From Euperipatoides rowelli (lineage: Eukaryota > Onychophora > Udeonychophora > Euonychophora > Peripatopsidae): a stretch of 12,929 nucleotides of DNA. Positions 1-8,436 of this stretch are shown one piece after another. Numbering within the stretch: the first letter of the stretch is position 1; every line of letters begins with the position of its first letter. The notes under the pieces were generated by a model, which did no database searches, was not told the origin of the DNA, and saw only the letters and a list, made by a program, of their open reading frames with translations. A program made the translations under genes and the position numbers. Location: NCBI GenBank assembly GCA_003024985.2, contig PXIH01S0025194.1. One strand, written 5' to 3'.

Positions 1-79
<79 letters not shown>

Positions 80-96
80 GATCGATCTATCTATCC
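1..96. repeat. (ATCT)n microsatellite
   Basis: The window opens in an almost pure ATCT tetranucleotide array. The only early interruption is a double GATC step at about 79-86, and it degenerates into imperfect units after about 96. The array runs off the left edge, so its full length is unknown. Such arrays mutate by replication slippage. No coding or regulatory role is visible. Confidence 0.95.
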
Positions 97-904
97 ATGT
101 ATTTATATCTCTATGTACTGACAAATGGATATTTCAAAACCATATTTCTTCCCACAAACCTATCAAGTTGATTTTGTTAACTTAATTGAAATAGATTTGG
201 ATAGCAAAGTAACATAAGGTAATGTTCTATTAACAATTATGTATAAAATGGCAAGACATTAATTTTCTGGATTTTAATTTTAACCAGATGCTAGTGGCAT
301 TGAACTTTTAGATGGTTAGATTTTTTTTNACTTTTACATGTTAGTTATAATCCCTAATGTGAGTTTAAATAACTCATAAAAACTAATAATGAAAAATAAT
401 ATTACTCCATACACTGGCGATTGATCCAATCGGGTTGTTGCAATTAGATCGCCAAAAGTTAAATATCTTGGCTCTTAAGAGTTTGTCTACAGCTAGTTAA
501 TGAATTAATGTCCGTGATCACAGAAGGCTTCAAATGAATCACAGGATAATAAAGTAATATTTTGCAAACACAGTCGTTTGCTATTCAATCTGTTTTGGAA
601 ATTATGTCTAAATTAGCATTTGATTCACATGATTTTTCTGTTAAAATATAAACAAAAGGATTAATTTTAAAATAAATTTAAAATATTGTTACCCTCTTAA
701 TAAATTCCATAACTTTTTATTTATTTACTTTTTATTCTAGTTAAATGATGAACANAAAAGGATTACCTTATTATTTCAAGACAATGATAATTAAAAAAAA
801 ATTAGATGAGAAATTGGCTAAAGAGAAGAAAGATTGATTATAAATTAAACNAAAGGTAAAATAAAAAAAATAAAAAAATACAGACAAAGTTCTTCTAAGG
901 AAAT
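97..904. other. AT-rich non-coding stretch
   Basis: No gene is supported here. Open frames are short and low in complexity, and the minus-strand frame at 771-992 is phenylalanine-rich translation of A-rich DNA. The stretch contains the repeat block at 330-688, single Ns at 329, 755 and 851, and A-rich runs at 790-890. Those runs lie just beyond the 3' end of the LINE fragment that starts near 905, so part of this may be LINE tail or target DNA. Confidence 0.7.
330..688. repeat. 0.36-kb dispersed repeat, copy A
   Basis: This block is repeated in the same orientation at 7690-8049, with roughly a dozen differences over about 360 bases by eye (near 97% identity). It begins immediately after the N at 329. 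It has no convincing reading frame. A 40-bp internal segment (415-454) is bounded by TGGCGAT and ATCGCCA inverted arms. It could be a piece of an unrecognised element or an unmerged contig overlap. Confidence 0.85.
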
Positions 905-1247
905 AGAAAGCTTGAACAAATTCAAAAATAAGGAAGGCGAAGAGAAGACCTCGGGAAACAAAAGAAATGAACAAAGCACTATATGCCAACAAACTAAATA
1001 ATGCTGCATAGCCGCTGCAATCCCGGTAGGCTACACAAAAGAGTCACCCAGGAAGTGTCATAGTAGATTTCATTGCAAATTGAACCGAAACATTTGTAAG
1101 ATTCCTTCAGGCATAAGGGCTCAGTCACACTTGGCTGCATACAATAACTGAAGCTGGGTGTAGGGCCAGGCCCTCAAAAAGAACCCCTGGAAAACATACA
1201 TGTTCCGTATTTTCCAAAAGGAAAAAAAGGACAATGATTCCTTTCAG

Positions 1248-1264
1248 AAGAAATAGTTATTCTG
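1248..1264. repeat. Target-site duplication, left copy (SINE 1)
   Basis: The 17-mer aagaaatagttattctg is repeated exactly at 1615-1631 and directly flanks the SINE. The homologous unfilled site in the other LINE copy, at about 3333-3351, has it once with one extra A. Confidence 0.93.
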
Positions 1265-1614
1265 TACAGCTCCAGTGGTCCAGTGGTTAAGGCTGCTGCT
1301 GGATTGTGGAGCTGTGCATATAAGGGGATCGTGTGTTCGATCCCTGGGCAGCCCCGGAGCTGAGGGATGACGGAATTTTCTTTCGTCGTCGTACGGCTGC
1401 GGGGATTAATACTAATTGTAAACCTCTGTGGTCTAGAATTTTCCGATGAAAAATGGATTTATGACGGACTATGAGCTGATTATGGACATCATTGTTGTAT
1501 CCGGTTTCAGAAGATTGTAAAACCAATACAGGAAAAAAAATATATGTATATAGTGTAAATAAAGGTCGTTTCACCCTCAGGGGTGAAACATATTTTTTTT
1601 TAAAAAAAAAAAAA
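1265..1614 (+). mobile_element. tRNA-derived SINE 1
   Basis: This is a complete element of about 350 bp. The tRNA-like head has a Pol III box A (TGGTCCAGTGG, 1276-1286) and box B (GTGTTCGATCCC, 1333-1344) about 57 bp apart. A central body at about 1350-1540 matches nothing I can name. The 3' tail carries a perfect 8-bp stem-loop (1569-1576 with 1581-1588) followed by CATA, a T-run and an A-run. A 17-bp perfect duplication flanks it. SINEs are transcribed by RNA polymerase III and moved by LINE proteins in trans. This one interrupts the LINE copy on the opposite strand. Confidence 0.92.
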
Positions 1615-1631
1615 AAGAAATAGTTATTCTG
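1615..1631. repeat. Target-site duplication, right copy (SINE 1)
   Basis: Exact repeat of 1248-1264. It begins within the A-run of the SINE tail, so its left edge is ambiguous by a few A residues. Confidence 0.92.
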
Positions 1632-2240
1632 GATCAATCTAACTAAAGTGTCATATATAGAACCAGCAAAAACATTGTACTTGAAAAAGTGCACTAAACG
1701 AGATCTGGCCTCCGTGTAATGAACACACTCAAGAAGAAGGTGTTGAAGCATTTGTGGATATGCACAGAAGGGACAAGTTGGATCCAAGTTAAATCCATAT
1801 CTATCCGTAAGCAAATCGTCAGTAAACACCGATTGAGTTACCACTCGATATACTAAATCATATAGATTCGCAGGAACATAAGATTTCTTTAAATACCTAT
1901 TAATAGGCATCAATAACATAGCAAGAGGAGATATGTATAAGTCCTGATCAAGAATACTAGTGTTTTGATGATAGCTAAATTTAGAACCCTGATGATTATC
2001 ACAATCATCGGCCTTATCCAGATAGGTTGCCCGAATACTAGCCATAATAGGAGCTTCATCTGCATAAGGCAAAGGAGTATATGTTGGCTGAACTTCCTGA
2101 GAGTCGTTAATGTATTTTGCATAACGAGCAAAAGCTATAAAAAAATTGGCTCTGATTACAGAAAAGAGATGGAGAATGTTATGAAGTCCGAGCCCTCCTT
2201 GAGCAATAGTATCACACAGTCTGATTCTAGATACTTGCAC
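1632..2240 (-). pseudogene. LINE ORF2 C-terminal region with CCHC finger
   Basis: The minus-strand frame opens with a GGLGLHNI motif, typical of the region downstream of RT in L1-like ORF2 proteins. About 150 residues on, it has a C-terminal zinc finger of the C-x2-C...H-x4-C type: DPTCPFC, then QHLLLEC, encoded at about 1726-1775. Such fingers help ORF2 protein bind nucleic acid. The frame is uninterrupted but is only the tail of a protein of about 1,000 residues. It starts at the contig break and has lost its EN and RT domains here. Translation past 1632 enters the nested SINE, so the longer open frame reaching 1287 is a chimera and not a gene. Confidence 0.85.
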
Positions 2241-2245
2241 TAAAN

Positions 2246-2641
2246 AGTTGTGGTGGTCTAATGGTGAGAGTCAAGATTTCCCATGCCCATGACATAATAT
2301 TCACTGGGGTAATTGTGTCAAGGTATTGTGGCCTAGTGATGAGAGATTGTACTTCACATGCCTATGCCATATTATGTTCACTGTGGTAACTGTGTCAAGG
2401 TGTAATAGTCTAGTGGACAGATAATAGTCTTTCCATGCCTATATTCTCTGGGGTAACTGTGTCAAGATATGGTAGTCTAAGTTTCCCATAGCCATGACTG
2501 GGGATGACTGTGTCAAGGTATGGTGTTCTAGGTATCCCATGCCCATGTTGGGTAACTGTGTCATTGTGTGGTGACTAGTGGTGATAGACTAGACTTTCAT
2601 GTCCATGACGTATTCTAAGGAACCAGATTAATCCCCAGTAG
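2246..2641. repeat. Degenerate tandem array of box-A-like units, copy A
   Basis: There are about six head-to-tail units: 2249-2325 (77 bp), 2326-2402 (77), 2403-2469 (67), 2470-2520 (51), 2521-2568 (48), and from 2569 to about 2626. Each opens with a variant of TGGTCTAGTGGTGA, then a CCCATGCC core, and the first five end in a variant of GTAACTGTGTCAAGGTA. The opening resembles the box A end of a tRNA-Glu/Gly gene, but no box B is present. Later units look internally deleted. A second copy lies at 11743-12134. It starts directly after an N. Confidence 0.82.
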
Positions 2642-2676
2642 TGTATAATTTGTAACAGATTTTTTTTTCTTGAGCC

Positions 2677-2762
2677 TATAATATTCAGGATTTCTTTCCT
2701 CAATCCTTTGCCACTGATAGACTGATGATCAAATAATTAATTCATAGATATATCACTAATAA
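2677..2762 (+). repeat. 86-bp segment, inverted relative to the second array copy
   Basis: This segment is the reverse complement of 12176-12262, with only a few mismatches. It sits in the same place in both copies: directly after the tandem array and its T-run. The array itself is in direct orientation in both copies. It therefore marks a local inversion, or one arm of a former fold-back. Confidence 0.8.
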
Positions 2763-2766
2763 AATT

Positions 2767-2810
2767 AATAAAATAAGGGTCACTTCTCCCTAAGGGAGAA
2801 CATATTTTTA
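2767..2810 (+). mobile_element. Orphan SINE 3' tail
   Basis: The sequence AATAAGGGTC, then a perfect 7-bp stem (TTCTCCC/GGGAGAA, 2784-2790 with 2794-2800), then CATATTTTT, matches the tail of SINE 1 in order and spacing. The stem bases differ but stay paired. No tRNA-like head is visible upstream, where the inverted segment lies. It is probably a 5'-truncated SINE or the tail of the LINE that mobilises these SINEs. Confidence 0.65.
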
Positions 2811-2986
2811 AAATAAGACTTCTCAATAAGACAATAACATACACAACATTTGGCTTGCCTCAAAGTTTGGCAATACAATAGTGCATTCCTNTGGTGTCCA
2901 CACGCCACAGCTATTAATCATTAGTGGATTGTTAAAACAATTAACAAGTAAACTAAAATGCATTCTGGCAAAGATGAAAGTCAAAC
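2811..2986. other. Short non-coding pieces between Ns
   Basis: Nothing is recognised. The N at 2891 separates the end of the array contig from a 95-bp piece (2892-2986) that resembles nothing else in the window. Confidence 0.6.
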
Positions 2987-2987
2987 N

Positions 2988-3209
2988 TAGAAAGCATGAA
3001 CAAATTCAAAAATAAGGAAGGCAAAGAGAAGACCTCGGGAAACAAAAGAAATGAACAAAGCACTATATGCCAACAAACTAAATAACGCTGCATAGCTGCT
3101 GCAATCCCGGTAGGCTACACAAAAGAGTCACCCAGGAAGTGTCATAGTAGAATTTCATTGCAAATTGAATCAAATCATTTGTAAGATTCCTTCAGGCATA
3201 AGGGCTTGG
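2988..3209 (-). other. LINE 3' UTR
   Basis: This follows the last ORF2 frame and matches 905-1180 with few changes. It starts right after the N at 2987, so the true 3' terminus and any tail repeat are not seen. Copy 1 continues left into T-rich sequence (on the minus strand) with no obvious hairpin. Confidence 0.6.
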
Positions 3210-3960
3210 TCACACTTGGCTGCATACAATAACTGAAGCTGGGTGTAGGGCCAGGCCCTGAAAATGAAACCCTGGAAAACATACATGTTCCGTATTTTCC
3301 AAAATGAAAAAAAGGACAATGATTCCTTTCAGAAGAAAATAGTTATTCTGGTTCAGTCTAACTAATGTGTCATAATAATAGAACCAGCAAAAAAATTGTA
3401 CTTTAAAAAGTGCACTAAACGAGATCTGGCCTCCGAGTAATGAATACACTCAAGAAGATTCGCAGGAACATAAGATTGCTTTAAATACCTATAAATAGGC
3501 ATCAATAAAGTAGCAAGAGGAGATATGTATAAGTCCTGATCAAGAATACTAGTGTATTGATGATAGCTAAATTTAGAACCCTGATGATTATCACAATCAT
3601 CGGCCTTATCCAGATAGGTTGCCCGAATACTAGCCATAATAGGAGCTTCGTCTGCATAAGGCAAAGGAGTATCTGTTGGCTGAACTTCCTGAGAGTCATT
3701 AATATATTTTGCATAACGAGCAAAAGCTATAAAAAAATTGACTCTGATTACAGAAAAGAGATGGAGAATGTTATGAAGTCCGAGCCCTCCTTGAGCAATA
3801 GTATCACACAGTCTGATTCTAGATACTTGCACTAAAGTAGTCGACCATATAATTTGATGAGCGATGGCATAAAGTTGGTTCAGAAAGGGTTTGTAAAAAC
3901 CATATGTGGTACGTAGAAATATAAAGCTGGAAATAAGTAGGCATTAATGATTTTGATTCA
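3210..3960 (-). pseudogene. LINE ORF2 C-terminal region, finger deleted
   Basis: Post-RT region of ORF2. It reads AIAHQIIWSTTL, then GGLGLHNI, and is about 95% identical to copy 1. Compared with copy 1 it lacks 129 bases, exactly 43 codons. The loss joins VPANL directly to LEC and removes both cysteines of CPFC and the histidine of the CCHC finger. A frameshift near 3362 splits the last 50 or so residues into a second frame ending at 3210. The finger loss alone would be expected to impair the protein. Confidence 0.82.
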
Positions 3961-3984
3961 CGTTAAAATTGATAAAGTTTTATA

Positions 3985-5250
3985 CTACATGGCGAGATGA
4001 GCATTTTGAAATCTGTCCGTTGTTTGATCTTGAGTCTGACGCCTAACTTCAATGCCCGCGAAAGGGAAAGGGATTCCCAAGAATCTGGGCGGAAGCTGCA
4101 TATTAAAATTATGATCCCTCTTATTGATGGCGGGATACAAGATGTGTGTTTTAGTTTTGTTAAACACGGACCCGGTGAGATCAGTGAAACATTCCAAAGC
4201 CAAACGGACTGCCCTAATATCCTGAGGCTCCACAATTAAGATGGTAAGGTCATCTACATAGGAGACAACCAAAAGTATGCTACCCTTGGCAGTTATTCAA
4301 ATTCCCTGGCATGTTGGGCTTTATCCCTGAGTAAGCCATCTAAGTAGATGGCAAACAGGCTGGTACTTAGGGGGGAACCCTGAGTAACACCCCTTCTGAC
4401 ACCAAAGGAGAAGTAAAGCTTTCCCTTATATTTCAAGGATATGTGCTTATTTATAATGTATGTTATGAGACTATGAGCCAAAGAGGAATGACCAAAAAGC
4501 CTAAAAATCTGTGTGATCAAATAGTTATGAGACAAAGTCAAAGGCTTTGTGGATATCTAGAAACATAATAGCAGCCTGAGTAAGTCAAAATCTTTTTATA
4601 TAGTATACTGCTTGCTGAAGAAATTGGACAATGTATAGACTTACTTTTTACTTCAAAGTGATATGGAGAGAGCAGATGTGGAAGTAAAAGGTTTAGCCTA
4701 TTGTTAAGAATCAGGGCATATATTTTAGAATCAAACATTTGGACGTTGATAGGTCTGACACTCTGAAGATCCAAAGTAACCTTCGAGTGCAGACCTCTCT
4801 TGTGATGCAAAAGAAGTTAAGGGTGTGTGAAAAACCGTCCAAAAAATGAGCAAGATAACCAACAATTGTATAACTGAACTAAGTTTGGTATCAAATATTG
4901 GAAAAGCACAAATAATTTTATAGTCATGAGTTCTGGCCCCGGGGCACTGTTTTTATTGAGCTGACCAAGCGAATTAAAATGTCATCTTGAGTAATGATAA
5001 AATTGTATTGGTTTTGAATATCAGAGTTCACAGGGAATGTAAATAGACACTAGTCTGCTCCTCATAGGCTGTATTGGATTGAAATACGTCAGCAAAGAAT
5101 CCGAGATATGGTTAAGCATAGCATATTGAGTAAGATTGTCAGCTCCATTATGAATGGGAGTAATCGAAGGAGTAGTATTATTTTTGAAAAAGACTGCAGT
5201 AGTGAGGGTGAAAATTTCTTGTCTCAACGCTACTATGTTCTTTTTAAGCA
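3985..5250 (-). pseudogene. LINE ORF2 reverse transcriptase region
   Basis: RT motifs appear in the canonical order over several frames. SAPGPELM (about 4930-4955) matches the PGpDG element of domain 0. VRPINVQMFDSKIYALILNN (about 4700-4760) matches RPIsL...KilakiLanR. LDIHKAFDFV (about 4531-4560) is catalytic motif A. GVTQGSPLSTSLFAIYLDG (about 4330-4385) is motif B. YVDD (4249-4260) is motif C, with valine where L1-type enzymes usually have alanine. FNKTKTHIL and RFLGIPF follow. The frame changes between motifs A and B and again before YVDD, so no single reading frame is left. Upstream, 5021-5250 encodes the EN-RT linker. Confidence 0.88.
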
Positions 5251-5251
5251 N

Positions 5252-5727
5252 TAGGACCCGGCTATTATGATATGTTATGATATTGTGCTCCTTCCGACAC
5301 TTTCGGAAAAAGGGAATTTGGTCCTTACCTATGTTCATAATATGTTCATTAAATCGTTCAGGTCCGACAGTTTAACTAAAATGGAATTATAGTCTATTAA
5401 AGAGGCCACCAAACACTCTTTAAAAAAGAAATAGTTGGATACCGTAAAATTGGCAAACAACAGATTATAAGCACTAATATAAATATCAGAAAAAAACTGG
5501 TGTGAAAGAAATATCTGGATCTATGATGGGGTGTCACTGATATAAGGCATAAGCAGGAATTTGAGGTGGGTCCAAATAACCCATAGATAATGTCATGGCC
5601 ACATGATACGTGAACGGTACGAAAACAATATCTAAATTCATATTAGGTATAGTATTCTTCGTTAAAAAAATATAGTCCAATGTGTTGGCAGCATTTGAAA
5701 GATGGGTGGGTAGCAGGTGTTTACCCC
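5252..5727 (-). repeat. Redundant copy of LINE EN/linker segment
   Basis: This block is bounded by Ns on both sides and repeats 5729-6208, with about a dozen differences. It encodes the end of the endonuclease domain and the linker. Reading the element across it gives the same protein segment twice. Reading straight from the 5729 side to 5250 keeps the linker frame after SRVL continuous. It is therefore most likely a second allele or paralogous contig slotted in during scaffolding, and less likely a real tandem duplication. Confidence 0.8.
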
Positions 5728-5728
5728 N

Positions 5729-6689
5729 ATTAGGACCCGGCTATTATGATATGTTATGATATTGTGCTCCTTCCGACACTTTCGGAAAAAGGGAATTTGG
5801 TCCTTACCTATGTTCATAATATGAGCCATTAAATCGTTCAGGTCCGACAGTTTAACTAAAATGGAATTATAGTCTATTAAAGAGGCCACCAAACGCTCTT
5901 TAAAAAAGAAATAGTTGGATGCCGTAAAATTGGCAAACAACAGATTATAAGCACTAATATAAATATCAGAAAAAAAACTGGTGTGAAAGACATATCTGGA
6001 TCTATGATGGCATGTCACTGATATAAGGCATAAGCAGGAATTTGAGGAGGGTCAAGATAACCCATAGCTAATGTCATGGCCACATGATACGTGAACGGTA
6101 CGAAAACAATATCTAAATTCATATTAGGCATAGTATTCTTCGTTAAAAAAATATAGTCCAATGTGTTTGCAGCATTTGAAAGATGGGTGGGTAGCAGGTG
6201 TTTACCCCCATATATGCTGGATTGAATAAAGCTAACCTCTCAAGTTTGGACATATAGTATGGATCAGTCAACNANGCCTTTTGGTTGAGGTCCCCTGCGA
6301 GAAGCATTATGTCATACCTCAATGGAAGATTGGATAGTACCTCACTGAAAAGTTACTTGTGAACAGCAAGTGTGTTNGGATTGTAGTTGCAATCATATAA
6401 CTGGTTGTGGCCTTGACAAGCTTAAAATCAGATGTCAAGATATCTTTCTATAGCAGTATCATCACCCCTTGACATGACCTGATAGCATTTCCTTGAAAAA
6501 TATAAGATTTANGTAGGGGTGCCAATTTTGGAGTCCCATGTGCTGAAGCCTGATCTTTGACTCTTGTATAAAACATAAGTCCACTTCATGTAATGCCAAA
6601 TATTTTGACAAAATCTTTGCATTACGATGAGTGTTAACTCCTTGAATATTGATATAAAGAAATTTCAAACATTTCGTGTTACTGCCCAT
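5729..6689 (-). pseudogene. LINE ORF2 endonuclease (APE-type) and linker
   Basis: From 6689 the minus strand reads LKFLYINIQGVNTHRNAKIL and then DLCFIQESKI, the N-terminal N and E catalytic motifs of APE-like endonucleases. GVMILL, YNPN and LLAGDLNQ (GDxN, about 6284-6297) follow in other frames. NTLDYIFL (DxxF-like) is near 6155. The final SDH motif reads TYH at about 6085. The linker begins with SNYFFFKERLVASLID. The domain nicks target DNA to prime reverse transcription. Stops, frameshifts and Ns (6273, 6275, 6377, 6512) break it. The start is chosen at the ATG 20 bases upstream of the first motif. Confidence 0.85.
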
Positions 6690-6910
6690 TTATAAAAGTT
6701 GCATTACCATCCCCCTTTGACAATGCACAAATTGTTGGGAAAACGTTGCCAAGGTGAAAGGAGAAATAAACAAACTGGAAAAAACTGTAATGCATAATAG
6801 AAAAGGTGTTAATGATTATTTACTTTACAATGGCAGAAAAAAATATAAAGAAACAAATTTCATAAGAAAAAGACCCCCAATATGAAAAGAATCAAGAAAG
6901 GCCATTACCA
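6690..6910 (-). other. LINE ORF1-ORF2 spacer
   Basis: About 220 bases lie between the ORF1 stop at 6911 and the ORF2 ATG at 6689. All frames contain stops. The spacing is ordinary for two-ORF LINEs. No splice or IRES-like feature can be argued from sequence alone. Confidence 0.5.
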
Positions 6911-7627
6911 TCAAATTTTTGTTTTTTTGAGCCCCCTGCCCCCATCGTCATGCTCAGAGGAGCATATCACATTAATGTCACTTGCAACTGATAATAGAAC
7001 TGGAGGCTGATTATCACTCAAAACCGATTCAGCAATGGGATATTTACCAATAACCAAATCATCTGTGTTGACGGACTGCATTAAACCATCCGAAGAGAGG
7101 CTGTCTGGAGACTTCTGCGTAAAAAACATATCCTGTGATAGAAAATCCTTGGACGCACCATCGCCATTCTGAGGCATTTGGTCTGAAGGTAGTGTTTGTG
7201 GGTTATCCTCAGCTGAATGCTGGAGAACCCAGCTGTAAAGCATGGGGCATTGGAGGGGCCTCTTTGCCCCCTATGCACATAATGTCATTTTATAAACATT
7301 ATATCTGTGAATAGGACAATGCTTGATCTCATGGGCCTGGTCTCTGCAGCAAAAAAAGGCCCATGGCCTGTTTGCCAAACTAATCCATGCACAAAGATTA
7401 GACTTTCTTTTTATCAAATAGGGGATGGAGGCAAAAAAAAAAACCCATCTGCCAGCGCAAAGGAAATGTATTTAGGGTGGTAGCAAAAACATTTTTATCA
7501 TCCGACCTTTTATAAGTTGATCTCAACGTCACATTGTAACGTAATCATGCAAAATATCAGCTAACTCAATTCGTGCAATTTTGAGAGGAACCATAAAACA
7601 TAAAAATTTACTATGTTAGAGTCTATG
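6911..7627 (-). pseudogene. LINE ORF1 C-terminal half, copy 1 (decayed knuckle)
   Basis: This is the gag-like RNA-binding protein. The zinc knuckle region (about 7300-7370 on the minus strand) still reads FCCRDQAHEIKHCP, but the first knuckle cysteine is replaced, and two later cysteines kept in the 8437-9420 copy are tyrosines. Downstream, the frame at 7243-6911 encodes an acidic, serine-rich tail ending in DGGRGLKKTKI and a stop. A-run length changes near 7355 and 7431 shift the frame. It abuts the N at 7628, so its N-terminal half is missing. It matches 8437-9145 at roughly 95%. Confidence 0.8.
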
Positions 7628-7628
7628 N

Positions 7629-8435
7629 CATGATATAGTATGTGTTGGAGAGAGGGAGAGATCAACATAAGTCTTGTCATTTGTGATGGACTTTTACATG
7701 TTAGTTATAATCCCTAATGTGAGCTTAAATAACTCATAAAAGCTAATAATGAAAAATAATATTTCTCCATACACTGGTGATTGATCCAATCGGGTTGTTG
7801 CAATTAGATCGCCAAAAATTAAATATCTTGGCTCTTAAGAGTTTGTCTACAGCTAGTTAATGAATTAATGTCCATGATCACAGAAGGCTTCAAATGGATC
7901 ACAGGATAATAAAGTAATATTTTGCAAACACATGTCGTTTGCTATTCAATCTGTTTTGGAAATTATGTCTACATTAGCATTTGATTCACATGATTTTTCT
8001 GTTAAAATATAAACAAAAGGATTAATTTTAAAATAAATTTAAACTATTGNCAGAACACTATCTCCAATAATGATTGGTGGAAAAGTGAATCCTATAATTT
8101 AGACCATATTCTAGAAATAAGTCTAGAATATAATTCAATTGTAATATCGTAAGTACAATGACGTAAAACGTCTATCATATATCCATTATGCAAGTGCTTG
8201 TTACAATATACTATGTATTTAGGAAAGATACAAAATTTATTATTTTCTTCCTTTTCAAGTTTCATGTTGGTTTAGGATAATTTTAAAAAATAATGAGATA
8301 ATAAGATGCCTCAATATTTAAGTTAATAAATTCATTTTTATATTGTAAACTGTTTTTAATACTGTCAACATATTTATGTTATTCAGTTGAGCAATAAGAG
8401 ATGGTGGAAATTATCTGTTGATTATATAACCAAGT
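7629..8435. other. Non-coding stretch between LINE ORF1 copies
   Basis: No gene is supported. It holds a 61-bp purine-rich piece (7629-7689), repeat copy B (7690-8049), an N at 8050, and AT-rich DNA at 8051-8435. A 10-bp perfect inverted repeat lies at 8106-8131. Because Ns bound it and it lies between two overlapping LINE contigs, its placement may be wrong. Confidence 0.6.
7690..8049. repeat. 0.36-kb dispersed repeat, copy B
   Basis: Same-orientation copy of 330-688. This copy ends exactly at the N at 8050, whereas copy A begins exactly after an N. That mirror arrangement suggests the two copies are the overlapping ends of two unmerged contigs. Confidence 0.85.
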
Positions 8436-8436
8436 N

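Larger units (their letters stand above)
905..2244 (-). mobile_element. LINE 3' fragment, copy 1 (carries a nested SINE)
   Basis: This is a minus-strand non-LTR retrotransposon fragment: 3' UTR at about 905-1180 and the last part of ORF2 at about 1180-2244. It matches 2988-3838 almost base for base, apart from two indels. Here a SINE is inserted at 1265-1614, and 1736-1864 is retained where the other copy has lost it. The 5' side stops at the N at 2245, where the other copy continues into RT sequence. No terminal hairpin like that of the SINEs is seen in its 3' UTR. Confidence 0.88.
2988..7627 (-). mobile_element. LINE copy 2, near full length but split by Ns
   Basis: This is a minus-strand non-LTR retrotransposon read from high to low coordinates: ORF1 C-terminal half (7627-6911), inter-ORF spacer, ORF2 endonuclease (6689 to about 5580), linker, RT (about 4970-3985), C-terminal region (to 3210) and 3' UTR (3209-2988). 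Single Ns interrupt it at 5251, 5728, 6273, 6275, 6377 and 6512. The block 5252-5727 is a redundant duplicate. All coding parts carry stops or frameshifts, so the copy is dead. The EN-plus-RT order and motif style suggest the L1/Tx1 group; the subfamily is not assigned. Confidence 0.88.

Noticed and set aside
771-992. Minus-strand 73-codon frame
   Set aside because: Low-complexity phenylalanine and leucine runs from A-rich DNA, with an N inside.
1268-1355. Functional tRNA gene
   Set aside because: Boxes A and B are present, but the cloverleaf does not close well, and it continues into a SINE body with a target-site duplication.
1287-2240. Minus-strand open frame of 317 codons as one gene
   Set aside because: Only the first 200 or so residues are LINE ORF2. 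The rest is antisense translation of the nested SINE and its A/T-run tail.
1965-2243. Plus-strand open frame, also present at 3557-3835
   Set aside because: It is conserved in both places only because it lies opposite the LINE ORF2 frame, which carries recognisable motifs.
2246-2641. CRISPR array
   Set aside because: Units are adjacent and degenerate with no unique spacers, and the surrounding DNA is eukaryotic retrotransposon sequence.
3997-4239. Plus-strand open frame opposite the RT
   Set aside because: It overlaps the YVDD-containing minus-strand frame and has no motif of its own.
5252-6208. Genuine tandem duplication inside the endonuclease
   Set aside because: Both joints are Ns, and skipping one copy restores the expected protein order, so an assembly cause is more likely.
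2988-7627. LTR retrotransposon or integrated retrovirus
   Set aside because: There are no LTRs, protease, integrase or RNase H motifs. The APE endonuclease and RT style are those of non-LTR elements.
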